Positions 28,741-41,500 are shown, numbered from the stretch's first letter. The stretch is 64,000 bases of DNA from Cloeon dipterum (GCF_949628265.1 NC_088787.1:17288501-17352500); one strand, 5' to 3'. Notes: a model not told the origin generated them from the letters alone. Program-made: numbers and translations.

Positions 28741-30024
28741 AAGGTCACTTAACTTATCCAAGTAGAAGTCTGGCACCAATTTTTGAAGTTCTGCATCTTC
28801 GGACTTCTCCCACTCTCTCACTTCGTGTATTTGCGTCACTCCTGTCAGCACCAGTAGCGTTGCAAAGCCACAGCGAGTGCCCAACAAGATATCAGTGTTG
28901 CACCTTTAATATAAATGTACAATAAACAAATGTCTTAAAAATAAACAAAGAGTTAATCACCTATCACCAATCATTAGAGTCCTGGCAGGGTCCAGATTAT
29001 GCGTTTTAGCAATTACGTCCTTTATGGTTGGGTTAGGTTTCCCCATCACAATAGGCTCTCGAGCGGAGCATGTTTGGACCGCAGCAACAATGCTACCTGT
29101 GCCTGAAACCTATTTGATAAAAAGTTCAATAAATTTTGCCTATTTTATTACCTGGAATCACCACACCAAAATCACTTGACGGGAATTGCTCGTCTGTATT
29201 TGTAGCAATGAACAAGGTATCTTTGTTGTAAAGGTACGAAGCAGCCTTCATCATTTTAGGATAACTGAAGTGCTGGTCAAATCCGACAATGACGGCACCA
29301 ACATCAGGGTCAAGAGTAAAGTTACCACTTTTCAAGTGGTCTACCACAGTGTCCGACATAACATCCCTCTATATGATATATTAGTTGTCTGTCTCACGAA
29401 ACAAATTTAAATTTATCATGTTACCCCAATGCCAATGTGACTAATTCCGACAGCATCCAGTTCCTTGGTGATACCTTCAGTGCCAATTACATACACCTTT
29501 TTGTTAAATCCTATATTTTTTAGATACGAAGCTGCAATATATGAAGTGCCAATGATTGATTCCTAGAGACAGGCGGAAAAAATTACGAAATATATTAGAA
29601 TTGCAGGAATTGATTCGGCAAAAGCTTCCGGCCCTCGCGAATTGTATATAGTAGGAATAATTTTTCCCTCACCTTGTCTGCTTTAAATCCAAGCCTTGCA
29701 CATTTTTTGACATAGTCATCCCTTGACTTTGTGCTGTTGTTGGTCACGTAGAAAACTTTCTTGCCCAGCTCCTGGAGTTTATTCAAGGTTATGTTTGCTG
29801 AATCAATAACTTCATTATCCCCCATCCATAAGACACCTTTAAAAATTAAACGTAGTGTAAATTTAGCTTACCAAAAAATCATAAAACTGCTAAAAATAAG
29901 TTTGTGATAGTATTAACCAATTATCTTTACCATCACAGTCTGTCAGAACAGTATCAAACGATTCAAAGAATTTGCCAAACTCTTCTTTTGCCAAGGTGGA
30001 CAGCAACTTGCAACTGCGCTTCAT
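28723..30024 (-). CDS. HAD-family phosphatase, PGP/PDXP type (phosphoglycolate/glycerol-3-phosphate or pyridoxal-phosphate phosphatase)
   Basis: Six exons, 5' to 3': 30024–29931, 29836–29673, 29562–29425, 29368–29152, 29102–28961 and 28903–28723. They encode 311 residues, near the 296–321 of the human relatives. HAD motif I is [10 protein letters not shown] (nucleophile and acid/base Asp), motif II is VTNNST, the motif III lysine is in VMGKPNP, and motif IV is IGDRCNTD. The middle exons hold the C2-type cap with [12 protein letters not shown]. Enzymes of this family are cytosolic, Mg-dependent and remove phosphate from small metabolites such as 2-phosphoglycolate, glycerol-3-phosphate or pyridoxal phosphate. 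Insects carry several paralogues, and the substrate cannot be read from these motifs. The first exon frame is open a little upstream of the chosen ATG, so a slightly longer N-terminus is possible. Confidence 0.9.
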
Positions 30025-30925
30025 GTTTAACTCTTCTTGTAATCTAAACCTGATCTAAACATGCAAGGAAGACGTAATTAATTTAGATTAGCAAAAATTA
30101 AAATAAAAAACATTTTTCCTTATCTGCCAAAATAATCTTATGCACGAAAAAATATTCGATCAATATTAGATATGTATTAATCAATAAATAACATACATGT
30201 ATTATTACATAATACATAATCATATATTTGAAAGGAATCGATTCATAAAATTAATAATTCACAGCAGTTTGGGCTTAATATTAAATTCACTATGATTGTC
30301 ATAGTTATAAATCAAATTTAGCTTAAACAAATTGCTAACACAACGATATGTATGATATGGGGGATTCACGCTTTCCGATCACTCACACTTCTCGCTCTGA
30401 TGGGAAGATTCAATGTTAATCCCTATCCTAGCGAGAAGTGTGAGTTGGGCGAAAATGGTGAGTCTGCCATATATAAATATGTATCAACATGTAATAATAT
30501 CAGACATTCATCAGATATTTTTTATTTAAACGATCCATCCACAACTCTAAGGCAATGCTGCATGTGCAATGAAAATATCTCCTCACCTGAGCCTCTATAT
30601 ATCTTATATTTTTTGTTAAAAATGTTCCGCAATTCAGGTCCCAATCCTTAAATAATCCCAAGTCAACAATCAAGAGAATCAAGATCGCTATTGTTAAGTT
30701 GGCTACATCTTGCTAGCATCTTGCTTCCTGCTGTGTCTGAGTTTGGTTGCCGGCCCTGCTACCAAAATTAGCACAGATCAGCTGGATTTATTTTGCTTCC
30801 TTATGTGACAGATAGAGCAGACCTGTGGACTTTGGCATAGTTAGCATGGTTTTCGCTGGCATTGATTGCTGACTTTGTCGTTGTGAGATGGTCTGCCGAA
30901 TCAAGAGATAAAGCGGGGGGCCGAC
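30025..30925. promoter_or_regulatory. Divergent intergenic region between the phosphatase gene and snz
   Basis: About 900 bases between the two start codons. It is AT-rich on the left and GC-richer close to snz. It must contain both promoters. A strong inverted repeat at 30372–30454 is listed separately. No recognised core promoter element was identified. Confidence 0.6.
30372..30454. ncRNA. miRNA-like hairpin candidate (or short inverted-repeat element)
   Basis: Two perfect 16-base arms, ACTCACACTTCTCGCT (30381–30396) and its reverse complement (30430–30445), are separated by 33 bases. Pairing continues inward (GAT/ATC, a one-base bulge, then GGGA/TCCC) and outward after a small internal loop (TTTC/GAAA). 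That gives about 27 base pairs in an 83-base span with a terminal loop of about 14 bases, the size and shape of a pre-miRNA. I do not recognise either arm as a known miRNA. A small transposon remnant is the alternative. Strand of expression is unknown. Confidence 0.35.
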
Positions 30926-33900
30926 ATGGACAACGCAGCTGGCAAAGTGGTTGTGTCGGCCCTTTTTGTGCTGTTCGCAGCCTTCGTGTTCTCTCTCGAG
31001 TGGGTGTTCGTGTTTGTGTTCGTCGCTGTCTCGATCGGAGCATGTGTTCTCGGCCTAGCACTTGGTGTCAGTAGGTTTTTCGTCTATTCTAATCAAAAAA
31101 TAGCTGAGCAGTTGCAAGTCAAGAAAAATCCTAGTCAAGATGAGCTGTCTCCCTCGAGACGAACAGAGTTGGTGCTTGAATATTTGAAAGTGAGCTTATA
31201 ACGTTCCTCCCAGGTCGTTCACGTGTTTGTGATAACCGTCAATTTTTAGGTCAAAGGCCAGCCTTTATCCAAGAAGAGTTTTGACTCTCCTAACCTGTCA
31301 CCACAGCATCCTCCTGACGGGACTGGAAAATGTCTGCCAGTGGTTTTTGGTCGAATGGTGGATGCTGTTCTCCAGCAAGTTCTAGACAATGCGCTCAGGG
31401 ACTCTTTGGCTGAGCTGCTACAAGGGCTATGTGCAAATATAGACCAAATCACAGAATTATTTAAGTATGACATATATATCATTAAAACTACATAATTATA
31501 TTTACAAAGGTCTCACACAAATCATTTTAATTTTTAGAGAGGATATTTGGGAAGGAATAAAAAAGTTGCATGAGCGCCTCTCTCAAGTGGATCAAACCCA
31601 GTTGGTCGCATGTGATATGATAACAAGAGTTACTACGCATTTCGAGCGGCTCAGGCTGGCTCAAGCCGCTGCCATGTAAGTTAAAATTTTTGCCAACCTA
31701 AATGACTTAACAGTCAATTGATTCAGTCGAGTTGGTGGCCCAGCTGTGATTCACGTTGCCCCGTATGTTGAGAAGAACATAAAAGAGGAGGACTTCATGA
31801 GGTCTCTATCTGAAATGGCTGTGGTACTTTTGATGCCCGAAATTTACGTAACGAGTCCATTGCTGCGGCTGCTTGTGAGAGAGGCATTGGCACTTGCAGG
31901 TGAGGTGTTCTACCTTTTAGAAAAAAGCTAAGATGAGATGTACAAATGGACTATGTTTTAGTTTTACTTCCCGCCGTCGATATGGTCTGCGACCCAGACT
32001 TTATAAATCAGAAAATCATTGCTTATATCCATCACCAGCAGAAATCAAGAGTAAAAAAGCGCCAGCTAACAAACATCGAAAACTATGAAGAAACGATAAA
32101 AAAAATTAGAGACTGTGATGATTTAGACATATTAAAACATATCAGGTACTGATATGTTTGTTAATTTAACGAACAAAACTGAATTAACTCTTATTTGCAG
32201 GTACAATATTGTAACAGAAATTCTACAGGTCAATGTGAAATTGGAGCTAGCCAAAGAATCATCCTGTGAGGACAAAACAGATTCTAGTGATGTAAGTAAA
32301 GCTGGTTGAGTTCTAATGATTTAAATTCCACTTTGATAGTTAATTATTACTTAAAAACTGCTGTGGTTGGTGGAGTATTTTTTGTTAGACCAACAAACTT
32401 ACTAATTTTTCTTTTAAAAAAACATCTCCCAAGCGCCTAACAATATAACTGAACTGGATCACACCTTAGGTCCGCCGACAAGAAAGCTACCTGAATCAAC
32501 TTCTCTATACAAAACGCGAGTGTGAAAAGAGACTGCGGGCCATGGGTTGGAAAGATTTTGCAGATGAAACTGGCTCGGAGGCAGTTGACGAACATCATCA
32601 TCAATTCTTGCCGTTAGTTAGCGTGATAGAAAGTGCAGAAGGCAGAAAGTACCTCAGGAAGTTCCTCCAGCAACACTCGTCATCTGTTCAGACCCCTGAT
32701 AATTTAGATTCACCGACTGCATATTTAGACTATTGGACCACTGCTGAAAAGATGAGACTGTCGCACAGGAACATGTGGCACCAGTTGGCCCAAGAACTTT
32801 ATTATACCCACATTTACCCTCCCTCGTCTTTGATCAAAGTCGATAAGGTAACGAATTGATTTGTAATTGCACAATGCAATTTATTTTTTGACTGCTGCTT
32901 AGGCCATAAAAAAGAGAATGGAAGCATTTTTGCTTGGTGACCAGGGTCCAGAAGTATTTTACGAAGTGCAGGACGATGTTGTTGGAGTCTTGCAGGAAAA
33001 ATACTATCCATTGTTCATTGCCAGTGAAAATTACATCAAAATGATCACTGCTATGGATGAAGCAGCTCTAATTGAGCATGAGAATGTTGAAGGTAATGTA
33101 CATATTAATGTTTTTTTCAATAATTATTTATTTTTGTGTTTGCAGAGTTCAGTTCGCCAGTTGAAACTGATTCAAGCAAAGGCAGTAAAATCGTCGGGGA
33201 GCCTCCAAACTGTACTAGAAGGAAGCTTTTGCAGCTAGAGGAAAAACTTGTTACAAAGAAGCAGGTTAGCATCTTGTTTTTTTTTCTCTAATTGGCTCTG
33301 CCAGCTTTGCCTTGCGTAAGATTTCCCCAAACGAAATCAAGAAAACTTGCGGAAAAAGTCACTTTCTCAAATGTTAATATCTATTTGAAATTGAAACAAA
33401 AAAAATTTAAAATTCCCACTGTTTTTCCCAAGGCCCTTCAAGCTCTCCGGACATCTCTCAAACCAGAAGCAAAGGCCCTTCTTGTGTTGGAGCAAGAAGT
33501 GGCTAGACTAGAAGGTGAGCACAGACAACTAGAAGCTCATTTGACCAGGACAGAAACTTGGGGCGAGCATCTTGGGCGGTGGAGGGCTATGGTTCAGTCA
33601 ACCGAGGTTTGTTCTGATAAAAATTCCATCTTGCGCGCTTGATTGAACCTGTGTTTAGATGCCTGATGAAAAAGAACCCCCTCAGTTTGTACTTGTTGTG
33701 CATGTGCTGGAAGATGAACACGATGCTGATGCCATTTCAACTGGGTGGGTTGTGTTAAGAGGCTTGCCAGATTTTCTTGAACTGCACAGGAAATTATGGT
33801 GATTAGCATTATCTCCTTGATGTTGTTAATAGCACTTTTTCTATTTTTGTAGTCAACTTGATCCGACTGTAAAAAATGTTGAGCTACCTTCATTCTCAGG

Positions 33901-34992
33901 AAAGTTTTTGTTTGGCAAAACACTAGATAAAGCAGCTTTGGAGAAGGCCAAAAGGCAGATACAAAAATATTTAGAGGTATAGAGGGTCAAGGTGTGGATT
34001 TTGGCCAAAGTGAAATGTCTGTTTTTAGCGAATTCTTGGCGATGACCGACTGAATACATGTGAGGCAATCTACACATTCCTTAGTCCAAGTGCTGATCTC
34101 TTAAAACATGCCGCTCCATCACCAAAGAAACACAAGTTTTCCCTTTCGACATTATTTAAAAGGTTAGCTATTTATTTTAGATTATCTGTTGTCACAATGA
34201 TAATTTTGGTATTTGTTTCTCAGCAATGGCAGCAACGGGAGCAGTGGAAGCTATGGTTTTGGTGATGACAACCTGGTTGATACAGATCTGATTTTTGATG
34301 ATGACAACCGGGTAGATGGGTCTGGTGGACCTAGAGGGGACGCGGTTGCCGAGCCCCTGTATGCCCTCCTAGGTGAAATTTTCGATCTCAGGGGGTTATT
34401 CCGGTGGCTAAGAAGGTCGCTCATAACATTTGTCCAACTCACCTATGGCAGAACAATTACAAGGTTGTAAAACTGTCTGGTATATAATTTTTTATATCTA
34501 ACTTTTGCAACTTTCAGACAAGTGAGAGAAACTGTGGCTTGGATTTTCTCTGAGCCAATGTTGCATTTCTACCTCCAAGTGTTTCTTAATTCTTGGTGGC
34601 CTCATGGGCAATTATCTCCACCCCCTCAACAAAGAACGGATCAGGAAAAAGAGAAAACAAAGTAAGTCAGATTTAGATATTGAATGCAGTAGTAAAATCC
34701 TGAATATAGGAAAGAAGCTCGTCAACTTTTCATCGAGAATGTGCCAGAGATTCTATGTAACCTTGTAGGGCAACAGAGTGCAAAAAGGGGAGCAAGGAAG
34801 GTTTTCGAAGCCCTTCAGGAAAAAGTCTACAACAAGCAGTTGCTATATGTGAGATTAAAGACAGCTTAATGTGGACTAAAACATTCTAAAAAAATCTTCT
34901 CTTTACAGGAATTGTTAGAAGTAGTGCTATATCAGACATTCCCAAAAGAACTCATGTCAAGTCCCCGCCGACTAGCTCACTTTAGACACTAA
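30926..34992 (+). CDS. snz: Sorting nexin 25 / Snazarus (TM, PXA, RGS, PX, nexin-C)
   Basis: Seventeen exons join in frame to 976 residues: 30926–31189, 31250–31464, 31538–31675, 31727–31899, 31962–32145, 32201–32291, 32470–32847, 32903–33092, 33146–33264, 33433–33606, 33659–33798, 33853–33976, 34029–34162, 34224–34463, 34518–34661, 34710–34848 and 34909–34992 (TAA). Two hydrophobic segments lie at about 8–55, the ER anchor of this family. PXA is at about 100–300 and RGS-like at about 370–530. A Glu/Leu-rich coiled coil follows at about 595–640. PX at about 650–760 includes WVVLRGLPDFLELHRKL, and an acidic Asp-rich linker separates it from nexin-C at about 840–960. Family members are ER-resident tethers that bind phosphoinositides and work at ER–plasma membrane or ER–lipid droplet contacts. 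The acceptor before 33433 is AAG rather than CAG/TAG. Confidence 0.93.
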
Positions 34993-35494
34993 ACAATAAT
35001 ACATCAATTATAACTATGCGCTTCAGATTTTAAATAGGACTTTAACAGGCAAACCTGCTCACATCACTCTTCTAGAGTCCTTCCAACTAATTTGGTTAAA
35101 AAAACTGGAAACTGTGAACTCTGTCGATGGCAAATTGAGTCTCTTTTTAGTGATCAGAACTCATGTCGAGATTTCATTTATAACAGATGATAGGATTTTA
35201 TTTATGCATTCCATGACTTGAATATGCTTATCATGTGTATTTTGTGTATGGCTGAGAATAAAATATTTAAAAGGTCGATTCTATTTCCATTTATTTATTA
35301 ACATAGCTGCAAATTAAAAATAACTAGTTTATTTGAGCTGAACTTAACTCAATGGTGAAAATTCCATAATTTTATTTTATTGACCATTGCAAGAATAAAC
35401 AAGAATATAATCACAATTAACAGCGCCTTACGCTGACGAGTATTGTTATTACAGTTAAAGCTTCACATTAAAATTTCTTCAGTCGATACATAGT
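34993..35494. other. Convergent 3' ends of snz and the ABHD14-like gene
   Basis: AT-rich, no gene. AATAAA at 35257–35262 (+) can end snz. TTTATT at 35371–35376 and 35290–35295 can serve as minus-strand signals. If the left minus signal is used, the transcripts end almost back to back or overlap slightly. Confidence 0.55.
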
Positions 35495-37486
35495 CTATTG
35501 TACCCTTGATTCGATTTCCGCCCTCAAAGCTAGCATGAAATTGTAGACCGCCGTGTGGAACAGGTGTGGCTGGTTCAAGTAGACAGCATGCCTGGCATCA
35601 GCAATTTGCACTTGGGCGAGATTCGGCATCACCTCCAAATTGACGTTTGTCTGCTCTGCTAATCCTGTGTCGTCATCTGACCCAACAATTGAAATTGTGG
35701 GCACCTTTAAAATATACAATCAACTTTTGATGCTGTTTTCGGAATGTTGACTCACTGTTATCCTAGCCAGAGATTCTTGGGAAACAGTATTAGTCGAGGT
35801 TGGTGCCACCGGGATAAAACCACTCAATTTTTCTGGGTACGTGACCAAGAAAGGCATGGAAAAACTCCCGCTCATTGAAGGAGAAATAATAACTAGCTTC
35901 TCCATCACCAACGCAGTTACAAGCATGTTGATGAACTTTCCTTTGTCACCCTTATAATGTTCGCCCTCTGTTTTGCCATAGCCTGGTAAGTCAACTGCAA
36001 TAACTCTTTGGCCAAGGGCGGCGAAGAGAGAAATAGTTCCGATTTTTGACCATGTCTCAGAGGTGAAGCTCCGACCGTGGAGAAGTAAAAGTGTTTGCTG
36101 GGAAGGCTCAATATTTGGTGGGGGCACACATTCTCTGTAAAACACCCTGACTCCCTAGAGAGATAATTTAGATCAGTGTTTTCCAGCATTATTTCAATTT
36201 CGCAATTTTACGTCAATGTTGATGGTGTCATTCTTTTCCTTGATGCCTTTTGCCACTTCAAAGCTTGAAGGTGGCAGCTGAGTTTTGAATGAGTCATGCA
36301 CATTCCAGTTATACAATCCCCTTGTACTGCGGTGCTTCTGAGGAAAAAATTGAATACATTATTAATGGAATATTATAACCCACTAGGGGTTCTTTTATTT
36401 CAGTTGCGTGTTGTGTGTTGAATTCTACAGATGGTATGGGAAGGGGAATCCTTACAGCACAAAATTTCATATTTAATCTTATTTCAAAACCTATCGAATG
36501 GATTTCAATTAATTTAAATATCAGTAAAAATAAATCAATAATGATCGTAATAAGTATGCTGGCTGTTACATATTTGATAGTTTTTTAGTGGATTAAAATG
36601 ATAAAAGGAAATTATTGACATAGAATTTGACTGCTATTTCAAACCCTCCAGAACATATGGTTATTTAAATGAATTAGATTGCAAATAATAAGTCTAGGCA
36701 AATTCTATTCCTTGTAAAGCTTGTAACTGAAAATGAGTATAAAACAATAAAACAACCATTAAGTAAATAAGTTAAGATTTTTTTATAACTTAACATTGCT
36801 AGAAAAATTGGATAATTATTAGGATTTGGTGGAATTAAATAACATGTTATTTTTTGACCTATTTGCGATTGATACTGGAGGCAGAGAGTACCAACAGAGG
36901 CCAAGGGAAAATGGATTTCCAGTTTACGCGTTACCAGCATTTCTAATTTCGTTTAACACTACTTGGTTTAAAACAAATTGTCATCGATTAATGTTAATTA
37001 TTCGTGTAGTATAAATAAATGGTACTTTGCGAACATCACATGCAGAGTTCATAGATTGTTAGCTTTATAATTATCTATTAATTAGATTTTGACTTCTACA
37101 GAATACATGAACACAGTAAAAGCAGGCCAGTCAGAACAAAATGTTTATGCATTGGGACAGGGACAACGTTATAAAAGTTACATGTAACAAAAAAATTATG
37201 AATGAAACGTATAATATATGCTTTTTGCCATTAAACAACAGAAGACCTTTGCCTGCCACTATTTATTATGAGACTAAGAACTGAGCCAACATTTTGAAAA
37301 AACAAAAGTTCTAAAGAAGCACTATGTAATTGGGGGTCATATTTTTACCGATGTGTTACTCATGACTTTCGCTGTTTGCCAAACACCAAAGCTGACGAAG
37401 CTGATAAGCAGGAGCGCCTTCGTGTAGTATTTCAAGTTGACAGATATTGTTTTCAAAACAAGACAGAAAAAGTTGTTCGCTTTCAT
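35495..37486 (-). CDS. ABHD14-type alpha/beta hydrolase with N-terminal membrane anchor
   Basis: Four exons, 5' to 3': 37486–37349, 36337–36212, 36154–35756 and 35704–35495. All join in phase 0 and give 290 residues. Exon 1 encodes a short N-terminus and one hydrophobic segment (core KALLLISFVSFGVWQ, about residues 22–40), as in ABHD14A, which makes the product a probable type II membrane protein. The hydrolase part has LLLLHGRSFTSETW (oxyanion region), IAVDLPGYGKT, the nucleophile motif SPSMSG (SPSLSG in human ABHD14B), the acid in GSDDDTG and the histidine in ADARHAVYLNQP. The full triad is present, so it is likely active. Substrate is unknown; ABHD14B has been reported as a lysine deacetylase. 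The intron 36338–37348 is 1 kb, about fifteen times the usual size here, so the first exon is easily missed. Confidence 0.87.
36338..37348 (-). other. Long first intron of the ABHD14-like gene
   Basis: 1011 bases, AT-rich. Open frames here (for example 36674–36940 and 36826–37014) have no recognisable product. The exons on either side join in phase 0 with good splice sites (GTAAAA … CCTCAG). Confidence 0.7.
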
Positions 37487-38544
37487 AGCTCGGTATCTAT
37501 GTTTTAGAAAACGCAGCTCGTAAGAATTATGTATTGATGACCAACTTGCTCTTCACAGCATGATAAGACAAGCCAGATTAAACTATGGAATGGATTAGTT
37601 TGCAATTTGATTGATTTCTCTGTGAATTATTTGCCTCAGCTGGACAAAATATCTACGCCTGGAAACAGTCAGTGACAACAGCAGGGTTACGCCTTTTCTT
37701 ACTTCTTGTCATTTCCAAACACAGCTGATTTTATCAACGCAGCCAACACAATAGTAATTTTCTTATGCAAATTATGCCTCCAAAGAGTGATCAAACTGTA
37801 GTCATAGAAACAAATTGTGGTGCTAGTAAAAAGATATCGAAAAAATCATATTTTTTCTTAGTCTTTCTAGAAGTTATTGAATGAAATTAGTTGACGATTT
37901 ATTTGTTAAGTTTGTCAAGTTGTTCTGCGCGCAGGACTGCAGCGCCGGATGCGCGACCGCGGTGCGCACGATCAACGGCGAGGTCAGATCTCGCACTTCA
38001 CCCAGAGAGCTATGGCGATGCCAAGTGGTTGACTGCCGTGCCCGTTACGAGTGAAATGATCGGTGGACAGTGATAAAACCGAGAGACGTCCACGCCGTGC
38101 CGAAAGCGCCGACCCGGAGCGGAGCAGGCGAGCAACGATCGGACGGCCGAACAAGTCGAGTTTCGGCAGACTTGTCACGCAAAGCACGGCACACCGACGG
38201 CAGGCAGCTCGGCGAGTTGTCATGTTATCATCGATTTTTCGCGAGCCACAGCCGAACCGCTGGTGATCGCCGACGCGCCGATTCGCGGAAGAGTTCGCGG
38301 GTAAATGCGGTTGGACGCGAGTGCCGAAGCCCGTCGAGTGCAGAATGACGAGCGTCGGCGGCTACCTGTGACAGCGACAGCAGCCAGAGCAGCCATTTTC
38401 AGTGCTAATCCAGTTAGTGGTGTTGCGCCGCTGTGCCGCGGTATATACCGACTTTAATAGGCGAACCGTCGGCCCGGTCGGCGTGGTGGTGTTTCGCGAG
38501 TCGAGCAGCCGCCCACCCTCGCCGACACCCCTCGGCCACGTAGT
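37487..38544. promoter_or_regulatory. Divergent promoter region and GC-rich 5' leader of gish
   Basis: About 1 kb between the ABHD14-like and gish start codons. The left half is AT-rich. From about 37930 the DNA turns GC-rich and CpG-rich and continues so into gish exon 1. Several ATGs occur (for example 38345, a nine-codon frame). If transcription starts far left they would form upstream frames; if it starts near 38470 there are none before 38545. Confidence 0.55.
38439..38450 (+). promoter_or_regulatory. Candidate TATA element of gish
   Basis: A 12-base perfect palindrome, CGGTATATACCG, in GC-rich DNA about 100 bases upstream of the first gish ATG. A start site about 30 bases downstream would make 38545 the first ATG. 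This rests on motif and position only. Confidence 0.25.
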
Positions 38545-41500
38545 ATGCAGAAGAGGGACGGAGGGAAAAGTACCGTCGCCGCTGCTGCCGTCTCCGGTGA
38601 CCCTCAGGAGAAGCGAGTTTCGAGAGTGAGTGGTGCGGCGGCCGGTGCGACCGCCGCCGGTGTTCGAGCAGCCACAGCTGCCTCCGCCGCCTCCAACATG
38701 CATAGCACGAGCAGGCACAGCGTGTCCAGCGGCTCCTCCGGCGTCCTCATGGTCGGGCCCAACTTCAGGGTCGGCAAGAAGATAGGATGCGGAAACTTCG
38801 GGGAGCTCCGCCTTGGTAAGTTGCTTGCGCCAACACCCGCAATACCTGTCAGGGCGCCGCTCGTTCGGACGCCCACGCCCTTGCCGCAACCTCTGACTGC
38901 TCCCTGAATCAGGGTCAGGGTGGGATTTGTTTTCGGATTCAATGGACCGTTTGCTTGCAAAGTACAATGGGAGACTTGTCTGTTGAGTAGTCGTGCTGCG
39001 GAAAAAAACATTTCTAGGAATGTTTTGTGCCCTGGCGCCTGAAGGGTTTATTTATTGCTTTATTCGTTGAGCCGCTGAATTATGTTGAATTTATTTGTTC
39101 GCCAACCTACTTGATAAAATAATTTTTGTGGTGAATGAATGAGGTCACGAGTAATTTAATGTCAAGCTCAATGCTTAGCATTAGTTTATTGCGTGAATTC
39201 GATCGTAATCTTCAATTAGTTTTTATTTCAATCCACGTACCCTCCTTAGGCCTTCAATTTAAACGTTTTGAAACTATTTAACTTTCATGTTAAAATGTTT
39301 CTGTTAAAATAATTTTAAGTGTGTCTACAGAAAATTCCTGCTCAAGGGAATTATTTGAGTCTGAAACAAAATAAAATAATCAACGGACGTTGCTTAACTT
39401 AAAAAAATATTGATATTATTCAAGTGTTTTTTAACATTGAAACACCTGCCCTCTTTCTCAGCTCTTGTGTAACAAAAACTTATGCGAAAATTCAACCTTC
39501 AGCTCTGCTTGAGCCGATCATAAACTCTTAAACTCCTTTCAGTCGGATCCGTTTTCATCGCAGCGTGAAAAAGCAGTCGGCGGAAATGCTTCATTACCGC
39601 GCGCTCTCTTGAGACAAGCTTCATAAACGTGTTCAATTACACAATAATCGCGACTTACTCGAACCCAGCTCTCGGTAACTTTTATTTAAGAATTGATAAA
39701 AGGAACATTTTTTTCTCGGGACGCTGGTTGTCATTCGCGATGCGAGCAGGTGTTTGTTTGCGAATGGGGAATGGGAGGGAGACGGATGATCGCGACCAAT
39801 CAGCTGCTGAAACAGTCAAGTTAATTCAGCTGCGAAATCCGTGATGGGCAGTTAAACTCAATTGGCTCTCACTAATTTGAACTGTCCCGTGTTCATACAA
39901 ACTGTCAAAAGTGTCGGGTGCAAAGAAAAAAATATAAGATTATATTGAATCGGGACTTTTCATATAAAAAATTTCACAATTAAAACATTGTATACTCGAA
40001 ATGTTTAGACTTCAACTGTCAGAACTATAAGCGGCTGTTCTTGAGTGTTTTATATGAAATTGTATATTTTTCTCTTTAAAAGCATTAACCAGCCCGTTGG
40101 CTCGCATTGTTAAGGCACTCTCAGGAGTGTCAAAGCAATGAGAGGTATTTGAGCAGTTCGGAGATCTAATACTGGCTACCCAATGCCAGAAATGGCAAAA
40201 AGTGGTTAGTTTAGTGACTCGAATTGCTCAAATTGCTCAACGGGCTGGGAGGCGCACCGGCGCCGACTCGCTACTTGCTGGTTTGCACCTTTCCAGCATG
40301 CGTGATTTGGCTTCACGGGACGAATGTCTAGCGTTTCAATGCAGTCCTCGGTGCGGAGGCAAGTGGCCCTTGAGTGGGCTGGGTCCCTGTGCGGCCCGGT
40401 GCGCCCATGTTATCCGTTCGCGGTGTTATTGGGACCCGGGTTTCAGCATTCGTGCTAGTGCAGTGCGCGCCCTTCCCGGTCCTCGGACGGACAAGGATAA
40501 AAAGAGCAAAAAAAAAAAAAATAAATTAAAGGAGCAAAGTTGCTCCGCTAGCCCATTATCAAGAAACACACTTTGAACCTAAATTATCGTCTTCCCTTTT
40601 GATAAGCTGGCCGTTTCCTTTATTTTTCATAGTTCGATTGAATGGTTGGTAGGAAATCCATTCAGCTTCTCTTGGGTTACAATATGTATTTTACAAGCAG
40701 GATGTTTCGCTTGACCTATGCATTTCAAATTGCCGTTCTTAAAAATTCCAGGCAATATTCGTGAGAAAAAAATCAAAGGTGGTTTTTGACCACCCTGGTT
40801 GTAGCTAATAAAACATTGACTGTGATCCAGGCTGGCAGTCTATTATTTAGACAAGATCCGCAGAGTGAAGTGGAGTGGGAAAAATCGAAAAACAATCAAG
40901 GCGATCCGCCTTGGGCTTGCACAAAGAACGGTTGTTTGCTCACCCCGGCCGCTGCTGCTCATCATTATTTAGCATATACACAGAACAGAGAGGGCTGCTT
41001 TCGGGTGCAGCCCCGTGTTTTCATGTTCACCCCCTGACCCTGGCCTGGAATCGAGTCGCACAGCTCCGCCCTTACAGTCCATGCGGTACCGCACTATATT
41101 TGTTTGTGTTTAATAAAGCGCGCGCTCAGTCGGATGACACAGTTATGAGGCAATCATATTTTCCATTGCTTTTCACGAAGCAAAGTGCCACTTTCAGAGC
41201 TAATTAATTAAGTTGGCGTTATTAGGTCAGGCCGGCAAGTGCGGGCATTCAGGTTAATTTTCGCTGATGCGCGTGGAAATTGCAACGGGCAACAAATAGC
41301 ATTTTATTTCTCTGTCCTTCTGTGCTTGCGCTCGTGCTCACTGGAATTGCACATTTCATTTGCGTAACGTGAACGTAGACAGCACACTTGACTTGGTAAT
41401 TTCAGCACATCTTGTTGCCGATTCCGATAAGTGTGTAATTCCGGTTATTCCTTTGATTTCCTGCCAATTATTGGCTCTGCAATAACACATTAATTGACTT

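Noticed and set aside
38362..38967. 201-residue antisense frame over gish exon 1
   Set aside because: Shadow of the GC-rich first exon; low-complexity and without family match.
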